A stretch of DNA of 64,000 bases from an uncultured Actinomycetes bacterium. Lineage in GTDB: Bacteria > Actinomycetota > Acidimicrobiia > Acidimicrobiales > Ilumatobacteraceae. Location of the stretch: NCBI GenBank assembly GCA_937927625.1, contig CALBSD010000097.1, forward strand, positions 1 through 64,000. The letters run 5' to 3'. Shown piece by piece: positions 56,001-64,000 of the stretch (its first letter is position 1; each line of letters begins with the position of its first letter). The position numbers and the translations under genes are program-made. The notes under the pieces were generated by a model. The model had not been told where the DNA came from. It did not search any database and saw only the letters and a list, made by a program, of their open reading frames with translations.

Positions 56001-59000
56001 TGTGTACGTGCCTTCACCAGGAATAGTGATGACTCCATCAGCATCACAAGTAGTGGTGTTGGGTGTGTAGAGGCATGTTGCTGCTGTATTGAATCCAACG
56101 CTTGACGTTGCAAGTCCACTAGCACCAGTAAGTGTCGTGAAAGTCGCAGTTGCGCCAGGGATGACAGCCTTTGACTGCGGAGTCGCAGTTGGTGCTGCAG
56201 GTGCTGACACCGTCGGCGTAATCGTGGCATTCGTGATCTGACCAGTGCTGTCAGCCACGATGTACTTCACCGGCGATGCAGTGCCAGTGAACGTTGACAA
56301 TGGATCGAATGTGACGGTGCCGTTCGCATTGACCGTATACGTACCCTGGTTTGCAACCGTCAGCGTTGTGAGATTGCAACTTGCATTTACTGTTGAAGTT
56401 GTGGCGCATAACTTGACCGTGCTTGCAATCAACGTCGCAGGCGAGGTCGCAGAGTCGTTTGTCAAAATCGAAATGACCTGATTTGTGTCATAGGCGCCAG
56501 TAGACGTATCGTTTGCGCCAACAGGAGGAGCCGGGATAACCGGCGTCAATGTAGACGTTGCTGTCTGGCCGAAGGTGTCGGTCACACGGTATGAAAGTGG
56601 TGTCTTTGTTCCTTGTGTCGCATTGATATCGGCAACAAAAGTGACAACACCAGTTGAAGTGTTCAGCGTGTACGTGCCTTCACCTGCGATTGTCACTACC
56701 CCATCAGCATCACAGGTAGTGGTGCTAGGTGTGAGAAGACATGTCGAAGCATTCACGAGCCCGACGCCTGAAGTTGCAAGACCACCTGTTCCCGTCAAGG
56801 TTGTAAATGTGGCGGTTCCACCAGGGATGACAGCTTTCGACTCTGGCGTTGCAACTGGTGCAGCAGGCATCGAGACAGTCGGTGTGATGGTGGCGCCGGT
56901 GAATTGACCAGTGGAATCTTGCACTGCGTACTTCACAGGTGAAGCAGTACCAGTGAATGTTGGAAGAGGATCAAATGTGACTGTGCCGTTCGGGTTGACC
57001 GTATATGTGCCCTGGTTTGCAATTGTCAATGTTGTGAGGTTGCAGCTTGTGCTAGCCGTAGCAGTCGTTGCACACAACTTCACGGTGCTCGCATTCAATG
57101 TCGCAGGAGAAGTAACTGAGTCATTGGTCAAGATTGAGATGGTTTGATTCGTGTCATATGCGCCAGTTGAAGTGTCATTCGTTGCAACTGGTGGTGCTGG
57201 AATGACTGGCGTCAGAGTTGACGTCGCTGTCTGACCAGTGATGTCCGTGACGCGATATGTCAATGGTGTCTTAGTACCTGCAGTGGCATTGACATCCGCA
57301 ACGAAGGTGACGACACCAGTAGTTGGGTTCAATGTGTAGGTGCCTTCACCTGCGATTGTCACTACCCCATCAGCATCACAGGTAGTGGTGCTCGGTGTGA
57401 GAAGACACGTCGAAGTATTTACGAGTCCGACACCTGAAGTGGCAAGTGCACCCGTACCGGTCAGTGTGGTGAACGTCGCAGTAGCACCAGGGATGACAGC
57501 CTTCGTTTCTGGGGTCGCTACTGGAGCGGCAGGCGGGGTGACAGTCGGGGTCAGGGTCGCGGAGGTGAGCTGAGTAGTGCTGTCGGCAACGACATACTTC
57601 ACAGGTGATGCTGTGCCCTTGAATGTTGGCAACGGATCAAATGTGATTGTTCCGTTTGCATTGACCGTGTAGGTGCCTTCGTTCGGAACCGTCAAGGTTG
57701 TGAGATTGCAGCTTGTGTTTGCTGTACCGGTCGTTGCGCACAATTTCACTGTGGTCGCATTCAACGTTGCGCCTGCACCTGGGTTGTCGTTTGTCAGAAC
57801 GGAGATTGTCTGATTTGTGTCGTAGGCTCCTGTCGAAGTGTCGTTCGCTGCGACAGGAGCCAACGAAAGAATTGGTGTCAGTGTCGATGTTGCTGTTTGA
57901 CCGAAGGTGTCTGTGACCTTGTATGTAATTGCTGTCTTTGTTCCCGATGTTGCATTTGCATCGGCCACATACGTCACGACTCCGGTCGATTGGTTCAAGG
58001 TGTACGTACCTTCACCAGCAATCGTGACAACTCCGTCTGCATCACATGTAGTGGTGTTTGGCGTGTAGAGACACGTCACTGTCGTATTAAAGCCAACACC
58101 TGAGGTTGCGAGTCCATTTGTCCCCGTCAAAGTGGTGAATGTTGCAGTTCCACCAGCAATCAGTGTTTTCTGGTCTGGTGTTGCAGTTGGTGCAGCAGGC
58201 ATCGCCACTGTTGGGGTAATCGTTGCTCCTGTTAGTTGACCATTGCTATCCGCCACCACATACTTCACAGGCGAAGCTGTTCCCGTAAAGGTTGACAACG
58301 GATCAAAGGTCACTGTTCCATTCGCATTGACCGTGTAGGTGCCCTGGTTGGCCACTGTCAACGTTGTGAGATTACAACTGGCGTTCGCAGTTGCAGTTGT
58401 TGCACACAACTTCACCGAACTACCAACCAGCGTGGCAGGTGATGTCACGGTGTCGTTCGACAAAATAGTGATGGTTTGATTCGTGTCATACGCACCACTG
58501 GAAGTGTCGTTCGTTGCTACAGGTGCAGGCGGAATCAAGGGTGTCAACGTTGAAGTTGTGGATTGACCGGTTGCGTCAACGACCTTGTACGTAATTGCAG
58601 TCTTTGTACCAACTGTGGCAGCAGGGTCTGCGACGTATGTGACAACGCCAGTCGACTGATTTAACGTGTACGTACCTTGACCAGCGATAGTCACGATGCC
58701 ATCAGCATCACAAGTAGTAGTGCTTGGGGTGTAAAGACACGTTGCCATCGTGTTGAAACCAGCAGTCGCAGTGGCAAGGCCACCAGTGCCTGTCACTGTC
58801 GTAAACGTTGCAGTTCCGCCAGGAATCACAGTCTTTGTCTCAGGTGTTGCAACAGGAACAGGAGGCGCCGTCACAGTAGGCGTGATATTCGCACCAGCAA
58901 GCTGGCCGGTGGAATCTGCCACCACATACTTCACTGGGGTTGCGGTCCCCTTAAATGATGGCAGCGGATCAAACGACACCGTGCCATCAGCATTGACCGT

Positions 59001-62000
59001 GTACGTACCCTCATTCGCAACCGTCAACGTTGTGAGATTACAAGAAGCATTCGCAGTCGCAGTCGTTGCGCACAACTTCACAGAACTTGCAACCAATGTT
59101 GCACCAGTGCCCGGCGTGTCATTGGCTGTCACAGAAATGGTCTGCACTGTGTCCCATGCGCCAGTCGAAGTGTTCGCCGTTGCACTTGGCGCAGGAGGCA
59201 CAATCGGAGTCAACGTTGACGTAACCGACTGACCAAAGATGTCCACAACCTTGTACGTAATTGCAGTCTTTGTTCCAGGGGTCGCCGTGGAAAGAGCCAC
59301 GTAAGTGACGATGCCTGTCGTTGAATCAAGCGTGTATGTGCCTTGACCAGCGACGGTCACGATGCCATCGGCATCACAGGTACTTGTGCCAGGTGTATAG
59401 AGACACGTTGCCACGGTGTTGAAACCAGGTCCCGAAGTTGCGAGTCCGCCGGTCCCAGTCGTCGTCGTAAATGTCGCAGTTCCGCCAGGAATCACTTGCT
59501 TCGTTTCTGGAGAAGCAACAGGGATTGGGGGAAGTGAAACCGTGGGAGTAATCGTTGCTCCAGCGATCTGACCATTGGAGTCTGTGACTGCGTACTTCAC
59601 CGCAGATGCAGTGCCAGAGAAGGTAGGCAACGGATCAAACGTGACCGTGCCGTTGGCATTGACTGTGTAAGTTCCCTGGTTCGCAACTGTCAATGTTGTG
59701 AGATTGCAACTTGCATTAGCGGTGGAAGTAGTTGCGCACAGCTTCACGCTGGAGGCAACAAGAGTTGCTGGCGCTGTGGCCGAATCATTAGTGAGAATTG
59801 TGATGGTCTGGTTGGTATCCCATGCACCTGTTGATGTGTCGTTGACTGCCACGGGAGCAGGAGGGATTGTTGGCGTCAATGTTGACGTAGCAGTTTGTCC
59901 AAAAGTGTCAGTCACACGGTACGTAATCGCTGTCTTGGTGCCGGCAGTCGCTGCAGGATCTGCAACGTAGGTGACAATGCCAGTAGAAGCATTCAGCGTG
60001 TACGTGCCTTGACCGGCAATCGTGACAATTCCGTCAGCGTCACATGTTGCTGGCGATGACGCTGGTGTGATCAGACATGTCGAAGCCGCAACAAGTCCAA
60101 CACCTGAAGTGGCAAGACCACCTGTGCCAGTAATGGTGGTGAACGTTGCGGTTCCACCGGGGATGACAAGTTTGGTTTCCGGAGTTGCCACAGGAGCCGC
60201 AGGCATTGCAACGGTCGGAGTAATCGTTGCGCTCGTCACTTGAGTGGTGGAATCAGCAACGATGTACTTCACTGGAGATGCGTTTCCTGTGAATGTTGAC
60301 AGTGGGTCGAACGTGACAGTGCCATTGGCATTCACTGTGTACGTACCCTCATTGGCAACTGTCAACGTTGTGAGATTGCAACTTGCATTCGCGGTAGCGG
60401 TGGTCGCACACAACTTCACGCTCGTTGCATCGAGAGTTGCACCAGCCCCAGCAGCGTCGTTGGTCAATGGAGAAATCGTCTGATTCGTGTCATACGCACC
60501 AGAGGACGTGTCATTCGTGGCAGTCGGTGCGGGCGAGACAATCGGAGTCAATGTTGAAGTTGCAGTTTGTCCGGTGATGTCCGTGACCTGATAGGTCAAT
60601 GCGGTCTTGGTACCGGGCGTGATATTCGAGACTGAAACAAAAGTGACAACTCCTGTTGAAGTATTCAACGTGTAAGTGCCTTCGTTGGCAATCGTGACAA
60701 CACCGTCGGAATCACAAGTAGCCGGGACTGAACCAGGAGTAATAAGACATGTTGATGCTGTATTAAATCCTGCAGCCGAAGTTGCTAGGCCATTCGTTCC
60801 AGTCAATGTGGTGAACGTTGCGGTCGCACCGGGAATCAATGTCTTCGTTTGTGCCGTAGCTACAGGGGCAGACGGTGCAACCACCGTTGGCGTAATGGTT
60901 GCGGAAGTGGCCTGCTGAATTCCATCCTGCACCACATATTGAATTGGCGTTGCAGTTCCACGGAAAGTTGGCAACGGGTCAAATGTGACAACGCCGTTCG
61001 CGTTGACGGTGTACGTGCCCTCATTCGGAATTGTCAGCGTTGTCCCTGTGCAAGATGCAATAACTGTTCCCGTTGTACAGATACGGACTGTGCTTGGGTC
61101 AATTGGCGAGAGTGTTCCAGAAATATCATTCGTCAAAGGCGAAATGATTTGGTTCGTGTCATATGAACCGCTTGAAGTGTCATTGATCGCAACCGGCGAA
61201 GTTGTTGTTACAGATGGCGTATACGTACTCGTTCCAATGTTTCCATTCACATCGGCAACTTGGTAACTCAACGGTGTTGCAGTTCCCGTAAAAGTACTCA
61301 GCGGAGTAAACGTGACAACACCCGTATTGCTGACGGTGTAGGTGCCTTGATTCGGGACTACAACGGATCCGCCGGGCCCCACGGTGCAGTTTGGCGCCAC
61401 TTGATTTGTTGCCGGATTACACAACTTGACGGATGCAGGGTCCAATGCCACGGTCGTGCCGGCCGCATTCATCGCATTCGTATCGTTGGTAACGACATTG
61501 ATGGATTGTGGTGTGTTGACAGGACCGACTGTCGCATCAGGGAATGCAGTTGGCTTGGGAGTGCTATGGCACATTGCGCCATCCGTTGGAACTGTTGGAA
61601 CCTGGTACATCAAGGTAAATGCCGAACTTGCTGACGCAGTTGCTGGTGTCGATGTGCGGAAATACTGACGGTACCCATCAGTCACAATGACTTCACCAAA
61701 ACCATCTGCGTAGATCGCGCCACCCGCTGCATAGTTCGAAGGCATGATTGACCGAGATGTAGATACCCATGAATAGTCAGGCGCTGCATCCTGGGTCGCC
61801 ATGTACAAAGCAGAACCAGATGATGAATAGATCTTGCCGGCCGAATACGCAAGGTCATCTCCTGTCATTGCAACGCTGACTGTCACCGTTGTTGCGACTC
61901 GACTCGAGAGATTGATGGAGTACAAGGTCGTAGTCGAGCCAGTCTTTTTGACAATCAGATTTCCCGTCGCATCAACGTCGCCACCCTTTATCGCTGTCAT

Positions 62001-64000
62001 GTCTGCGACTGTGACACCAGAAATGGCACCGAGGTCAGTCGGCGTTCCATTGCTTCCAATTCGAATGAGATCGCCAGCCGTCAGTCCATCCCCGCCTGTT
62101 GTTGCGATGCCATACAGATATCCATCTGATTGATTGAAGCCAATCGCGTCAATCACTGCAGTTGTCAATTTCGGACCAATCTCATATGACAATGCTGGGT
62201 TCTGAGTTGGACTGAGGCGATACAGCTGGCCGCCTGTGTAGTGGTACATGTAGGCATTGCAGACAAAAGAGCCAGCATTTGCTGGCGTCGTCGCAACGAG
62301 CACATCTTGCGTGTTCTTGGTGAATCCTGTTGTCACCACATTGCCCGCACCATTTGTGTACGTACCCGCAGCTGTAGCAACAACAGCGACGCTGTATTCA
62401 CATGTGGCAACACCCGCTGTCATTGACGCACCGGTAACGGTCACAGAGTTCGTCATTGTTGACATTGCTGCTGGATCAATGGTCGGGTTGTAGCCAGCGC
62501 GAACCCCGTCAGGGCACGTCGTCATCAAGTTGTTATTTGCTGCAACTTCAAGACCAGACGGGAGCGTGTCGACAAACCCCAAGCCAGTCTTTGCAGTATT
62601 ACCCGGAGCATTCGTGAATGTAAATGTCAACGTGGCCACTTCACCCACAGCAACAGTTGCTGGAACGAATTTCTTTGTCAATGTCGGCATCACGGTGTAT
62701 TCACCATCAATGACACCAGTTGTACCTATTGCGATAGTGCTGACTTTTGAAAGAAGAGATGTGATTGCCGTCGTTGTTTCAGTAGTAGTTCTGTTTGCGA
62801 GTGTCGCGGTATTTCCAGCGGTCACAACGGTTTTTGTAACTGCTGCCGTTGATACGTCATTGAACTTCACTGTGTAATCACCAGGTGAAAGATTGGGGAA
62901 CGAATATGTTCCGTTTGCCCCAGTGACAGTCGTAATTGGCTGACCACGCATTGAAGAGTTTCCATACGTATCGGGATACGTCAATGGATTACCTGCGGAG
63001 TCACACAAGGTCACAGTCGCACCTGAAATTGCATTGGATGCAGTGTCTCTTGCTGTGCCCGACAAACTCGTTGAACACAACAACGGATCAGCTGCACCAA
63101 TGTTCACTGTTGCCGTTGCTCGGGTCAACGGAGTGACAGTCGAACCATCAGTTGCGCTTCCGTCTGCAGTCACTGTTGTTGTCGTTGCATTGAACTGCGA
63201 GCCAGTGAAGGTTGGTCCGGCAGGACAAAGAATTGCAGTGGGACGCAAGCAAAGTTGAGGGGCACCACCAACAGCAGTAATGCGAGCTCCTACTTCACCA
63301 TTGAGTGTTCGGCCAGTAAAAGACACCGTGAATGAAGGGTTTTGTCCAGAGTCTCCGATCGCCAGTGATGATAAATCAACTGTGTTATTCCCCGGAATCG
63401 AGATATTTGTCCATCCGGTAATGGCAGATCCTGCAGCAGTCTTCACTGTCAATGTTGCGGTTGTAAACGGAGTAGTCGTGTTAAGAACAAACGAACGCCA
63501 CCCTTGAATTGCATCAGCTGATGAACACGCCATTCGGGGCACAAGTAGCCCTGCCTCAAAAACGACTGTTGGTGGCGGTACTGCACAGTTACCTGCCGCA
63601 CCTGTGTAAGCGTCATAGGTCTGAATGATTCCGTCGTTAGAGTTTGACCAGATGCAATATGCATTCGTTGGGTCAATTCTCAATTGATAGTTGGTATCGG
63701 GAATTCCAGTAGCTGCCCAGTTCTTACACCAAGTATCTGTTGCAAAGTCCCAGCAATAAATCTTTCCTTGACCAACTGCCCAGTTGCCATCTCCCCAATA
63801 CATTCGGGTTCCCGACGTATCCCAGTTCTGCGTGTACGCGTCATAACTAGCGACATAGGTTGCGATGTACTTCGTCGTGAAGTTTGTTGTCAATGAACTT
63901 GAGATATCAGTTCCGGCGGCATTGAAACATTGGAAGAAGCCACCATTTGCGCCAGCACCCAATGCAGAGAAGCATGCACCTGCAACTCCACCTTGCGCAG
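53049..64000 (-). CDS. Giant CshA-type repeat LPxTG surface protein (5'-partial)
   Basis: The frame is open to the window edge at 64000, so the N-terminus lies outside. More than 3,640 residues are visible. The N-terminal side (64000 to about 61560) holds a lectin/beta-propeller-like domain, an SdrD-like B domain (SGATVTLCDSAGNPLTYPD, TYSFPNLSPGDYTVKF), a DUF11-like domain and a DUF6923-like region. Then 12 CshA-type repeat pairs on a 666-bp period run to about 53210. The C-terminus has LPMTG (53148-53162), a membrane helix and a basic tail (RSKRLVQRRA). It is a probable fibrillar cell-surface adhesin. Confidence 0.9.
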   Translation of the reverse strand, partial: AQGGVAGACFSALGAGANGGFFQCFNAAGTDISSSLTTNFTTKYIATYVASYDAYTQNWDTSGTRMYWGDGNWAVGQGKIYCWDFATDTWCKNWAATGIPDTNYQLRIDPTNAYCIWSNSNDGIIQTYDAYTGAAGNCAVPPPTVVFEAGLLVPRMACSSADAIQGWRSFVLNTTTPFTTATLTVKTAAGSAITGWTNISIPGNNTVDLSSLAIGDSGQNPSFTVSFTGRTLNGEVGARITAVGGAPQLCLRPTAILCPAGPTFTGSQFNATTTTVTADGSATDGSTVTPLTRATATVNIGAADPLLCSTSLSGTARDTASNAISGATVTLCDSAGNPLTYPDTYGNSSMRGQPITTVTGANGTYSFPNLSPGDYTVKFNDVSTAAVTKTVVTAGNTATLANRTTTETTTAITSLLSKVSTIAIGTTGVIDGEYTVMPTLTKKFVPATVAVGEVATLTFTFTNAPGNTAKTGLGFVDTLPSGLEVAANNNLMTTCPDGVRAGYNPTIDPAAMSTMTNSVTVTGASMTAGVATCEYSVAVVATAAGTYTNGAGNVVTTGFTKNTQDVLVATTPANAGSFVCNAYMYHYTGGQLYRLSPTQNPALSYEIGPKLTTAVIDAIGFNQSDGYLYGIATTGGDGLTAGDLIRIGSNGTPTDLGAISGVTVADMTAIKGGDVDATGNLIVKKTGSTTTLYSINLSSRVATTVTVSVAMTGDDLAYSAGKIYSSSGSALYMATQDAAPDYSWVSTSRSIMPSNYAAGGAIYADGFGEVIVTDGYRQYFRTSTPATASASSAFTLMYQVPTVPTDGAMCHSTPKPTAFPDATVGPVNTPQSINVVTNDTNAMNAAGTTVALDPASVKLCNPATNQVAPNCTVGPGGSVVVPNQGTYTVSNTGVVTFTPLSTFTGTATPLSYQVADVNGNIGTSTYTPSVTTTSPVAINDTSSGSYDTNQIISPLTNDISGTLSPIDPSTVRICTTGTVIASCTGTTLTIPNEGTYTVNANGVVTFDPLPTFRGTATPIQYVVQDGIQQATSATITPTVVAPSAPVATAQTKTLIPGATATFTTLTGTNGLATSAAGFNTASTCLITPGSVPATCDSDGVVTIANEGTYTLNTSTGVVTFVSVSNITPGTKTALTYQVTDITGQTATSTLTPIVSPAPTATNDTSSGAYDTNQTISPLTNDAAGAGATLDATSVKLCATTATANASCNLTTLTVANEGTYTVNANGTVTFDPLSTFTGNASPVKYIVADSTTQVTSATITPTVAMPAAPVATPETKLVIPGGTATFTTITGTGGLATSGVGLVAASTCLITPASSPATCDADGIVTIAGQGTYTLNASTGIVTYVADPAATAGTKTAITYRVTDTFGQTATSTLTPTIPPAPVAVNDTSTGAWDTNQTITILTNDSATAPATLVASSVKLCATTSTANASCNLTTLTVANQGTYTVNANGTVTFDPLPTFSGTASAVKYAVTDSNGQIAGATITPTVSLPPIPVASPETKQVIPGGTATFTTTTGTGGLATSGPGFNTVATCLYTPGTSTCDADGIVTVAGQGTYTLDSTTGIVTYVALSTATPGTKTAITYKVVDIFGQSVTSTLTPIVPPAPSATANTSTGAWDTVQTISVTANDTPGTGATLVASSVKLCATTATANASCNLTTLTVANEGTYTVNADGTVSFDPLPSFKGTATPVKYVVADSTGQLAGANITPTVTAPPVPVATPETKTVIPGGTATFTTVTGTGGLATATAGFNTMATCLYTPSTTTCDADGIVTIAGQGTYTLNQSTGVVTYVADPAATVGTKTAITYKVVDATGQSTTSTLTPLIPPAPVATNDTSSGAYDTNQTITILSNDTVTSPATLVGSSVKLCATTATANASCNLTTLTVANQGTYTVNANGTVTFDPLSTFTGTASPVKYVVADSNGQLTGATITPTVAMPAAPTATPDQKTLIAGGTATFTTLTGTNGLATSGVGFNTTVTCLYTPNTTTCDADGVVTIAGEGTYTLNQSTGVVTYVADANATSGTKTAITYKVTDTFGQTATSTLTPILSLAPVAANDTSTGAYDTNQTISVLTNDNPGAGATLNATTVKLCATTGTANTSCNLTTLTVPNEGTYTVNANGTITFDPLPTFKGTASPVKYVVADSTTQLTSATLTPTVTPPAAPVATPETKAVIPGATATFTTLTGTGALATSGVGLVNTSTCLLTPSTTTCDADGVVTIAGEGTYTLNPTTGVVTFVADVNATAGTKTPLTYRVTDITGQTATSTLTPVIPAPPVATNDTSTGAYDTNQTISILTNDSVTSPATLNASTVKLCATTATASTSCNLTTLTIANQGTYTVNPNGTVTFDPLPTFTGTASPVKYAVQDSTGQFTGATITPTVSMPAAPVATPESKAVIPGGTATFTTLTGTGGLATSGVGLVNASTCLLTPSTTTCDADGVVTIAGEGTYTLNTSTGVVTFVADINATQGTKTPLSYRVTDTFGQTATSTLTPVIPAPPVGANDTSTGAYDTNQVISILTNDSATSPATLIASTVKLCATTSTVNASCNLTTLTVANQGTYTVNANGTVTFDPLSTFTGTASPVKYIVADSTGQITNATITPTVSAPAAPTATPQSKAVIPGATATFTTLTGASGLATSSVGFNTAATCLYTPNTTTCDADGVITIPGEGTYTLNPSTGVVTYVADANATSGTKTPITYVVTDITGQTATSTLTPIIPVPPAATDDTSTGPYDTNQVISILANDSVTSPATLVASSVKLCATTSTANASCNLTTLTVPNEGTYTVNSDGTVTFNPLPTFTGTASPVKYIVSDSTGQITNALITPTVLMPAAPFANPQTKAVIPGGSVNFTTLTGVSGLATSTVGFNTSATCLITPGTSTCDADGVVTIAGEGTYTLNTATGVVTFVADVNATQGTKTALTYQVTDVFGQTDTATLTPIIPAPPVATNDTSSGAFDTNQTISILPNDSAANPATLIASSVKLCASTSTANASCNLTTLTVAGQGTYTVNANGTVTFDPLPTFTGTASPVKYIVADSTGQLANATITPTVGLPPVPVATPQTKTVIPGGTVNFTTLTGASGLATSTVGFNTSATCLLTPGTTNCDADGVVTIAGEGTYTLNSSTGVVTFVADGNAAAGTKTPLSYRVTDIFGQTAISTLTPIIPAPPTAVNDTNTGPFDTNQVISPLTNDSAVAPATLVPSSVKLCATTSTANASCNLTTLTVSNEGTYTVNANGTVTFDPLPTFVGTASPVKYVVADINGRVASATITPTVSMPPPPVATPDLRALAPASTVTFLPIVGSGALAASAAGGAALNPTSFCIVDPSTNVCGVTDVTIAGEGTYRIDVLTGVVSYTSLANAPIGHRTSVTYQITDIFGQTVASTLTPVIPPMPTIVNDTSTGPWNTAQTISPLTNDVAGTGTSLIGNTLKLCDASTTVPSSCSLTSLTVPGEGTYLVQANGSVRFVPLPTFWGNATAIKYSVADGAGQVAMATITVVVAPPPSMPVAKPQTLEVNRGETVQFTTITGNQGLATSKLGLNKSVTCLIDPAPVVAADVSVCDADGIVVVPHLGRFKLNKTTGVVTFTASRNAKTGKGLSITYQVTDVAGQTVQSKLTPIIPAKPQLPMTGANNTEPLLLAALMMIGIGVAVNRSKRLVQRRA
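53210..61190 (-). repeat. 12 tandem ~666-bp repeats in the giant surface protein
   Basis: The NDTS module boundaries fall at 53836, 54508, 55174, 55840, 56506, 57172, 57838, 58504, 59170, 59836, 60508 and 61177. Eight consecutive steps are exactly 666 bases; the three others are 672, 672 and 669. Each unit has an A module (GTYTVNANGTVTFDPLPTFT) and a B module (GEGTYTLNxSTGVVTYVA), both of CshA fibril type. A degenerate A-like module precedes the first. The DNA differs between units mostly at third positions while the protein is kept. Confidence 0.88.

Noticed and set aside
53210..61190. Direct repeats that might be read as CRISPR or transposon repeats
   Set aside because: The period is 666 bases, far above a CRISPR unit, the copies diverge mainly at synonymous sites, and the frame is continuously open.
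53400..63900. Many plus-strand open frames of 60-160 codons, some repeating with the same spacing
   Set aside because: They are antisense shadows of the giant protein; their repetition follows its 666-bp period and the frame has the wrong codon pattern. Reported only as absent genes.

Overview
The window reads as a compact chromosomal segment of a moderate-GC member of the Actinomycetota, most likely an Acidimicrobiia-type planktonic or environmental lineage (inference). The basis is a set of families typical of that phylum: UPF0182 membrane protein, DivIVA/Wag31-like protein, YlbL PDZ-Lon protease, PAC2 protein, actinobacterial-type coproheme decarboxylase (ChdC/HemQ), F420-dependent LLM oxidoreductase and Ddn-type deazaflavin nitroreductase, a CysO-like sulfur carrier, a LytR_C protein, a CIRCE-controlled groL, and LPxTG surface proteins. 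Gene order is dense. Neighbours often share start and stop codons, convergent genes often overlap, and no gene-free stretch exceeds about 190 bases. I saw no insertion sequence, prophage, CRISPR array, rRNA operon or replication origin.

Layout. 0-8 kb: initiator tRNA-Met, a coiled-coil protein, a P-loop kinase, UPF0182, a DivIVA protein with a phage-MuF-like C-terminus, YlbL protease, a small membrane protein and a HEAT-repeat protein. 8-17 kb: DNA glycosylase Tag, an ABM-fold protein, an MFS pump, a hemerythrin-like protein, a run of small accessory enzymes (VOC, Ddn, PhyH, SRPBCC, LLM, GNAT, DUF4188) and PAC2. 17-26 kb: Nudix hydrolase, GlnD, arylsulfatase, acyl-CoA dehydrogenase, a phosphatidylcholine-synthase-like enzyme and Dtd. 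26-34 kb: a toxin-antitoxin-like pair with a palindromic operator, LysE, DUF1801, DUF347, ChdC, ATP-grasp, groL, and a Rieske oxygenase divergent from a TetR regulator. 34-42 kb: CysO-like protein, amidase, glycerate kinase, LytR_C, tRNA-Thr, rlmB-ispF-ispD, a Crp-type regulator, dienelactone hydrolase and an orphan HTH regulator. 42-50 kb: CopA, enoyl-CoA hydratase, tRNA-Lys, HxlR divergent from an MFS pump, a DUF2256 mini-protein, SDR, VOC and a carboxymuconolactone-decarboxylase-like protein. 50-64 kb: two convergent LPxTG surface proteins. One is about 900 residues; the other exceeds 3,600 residues, is built on a 666-bp tandem repeat, and runs off the right edge of the window.

The window is mostly housekeeping and catabolic. 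The recurrent regulatory theme is divergent regulator-target pairs with a visible inverted repeat between them (Rieske/TetR, HxlR/MFS, ispD/Crp), plus the self-contained pair at 26.4 kb. The strongest candidates for new biology are the giant repeat adhesin and its tail-to-tail partner, the DivIVA-MuF fusion, and the palindrome-controlled pair at 26.4-26.9 kb.
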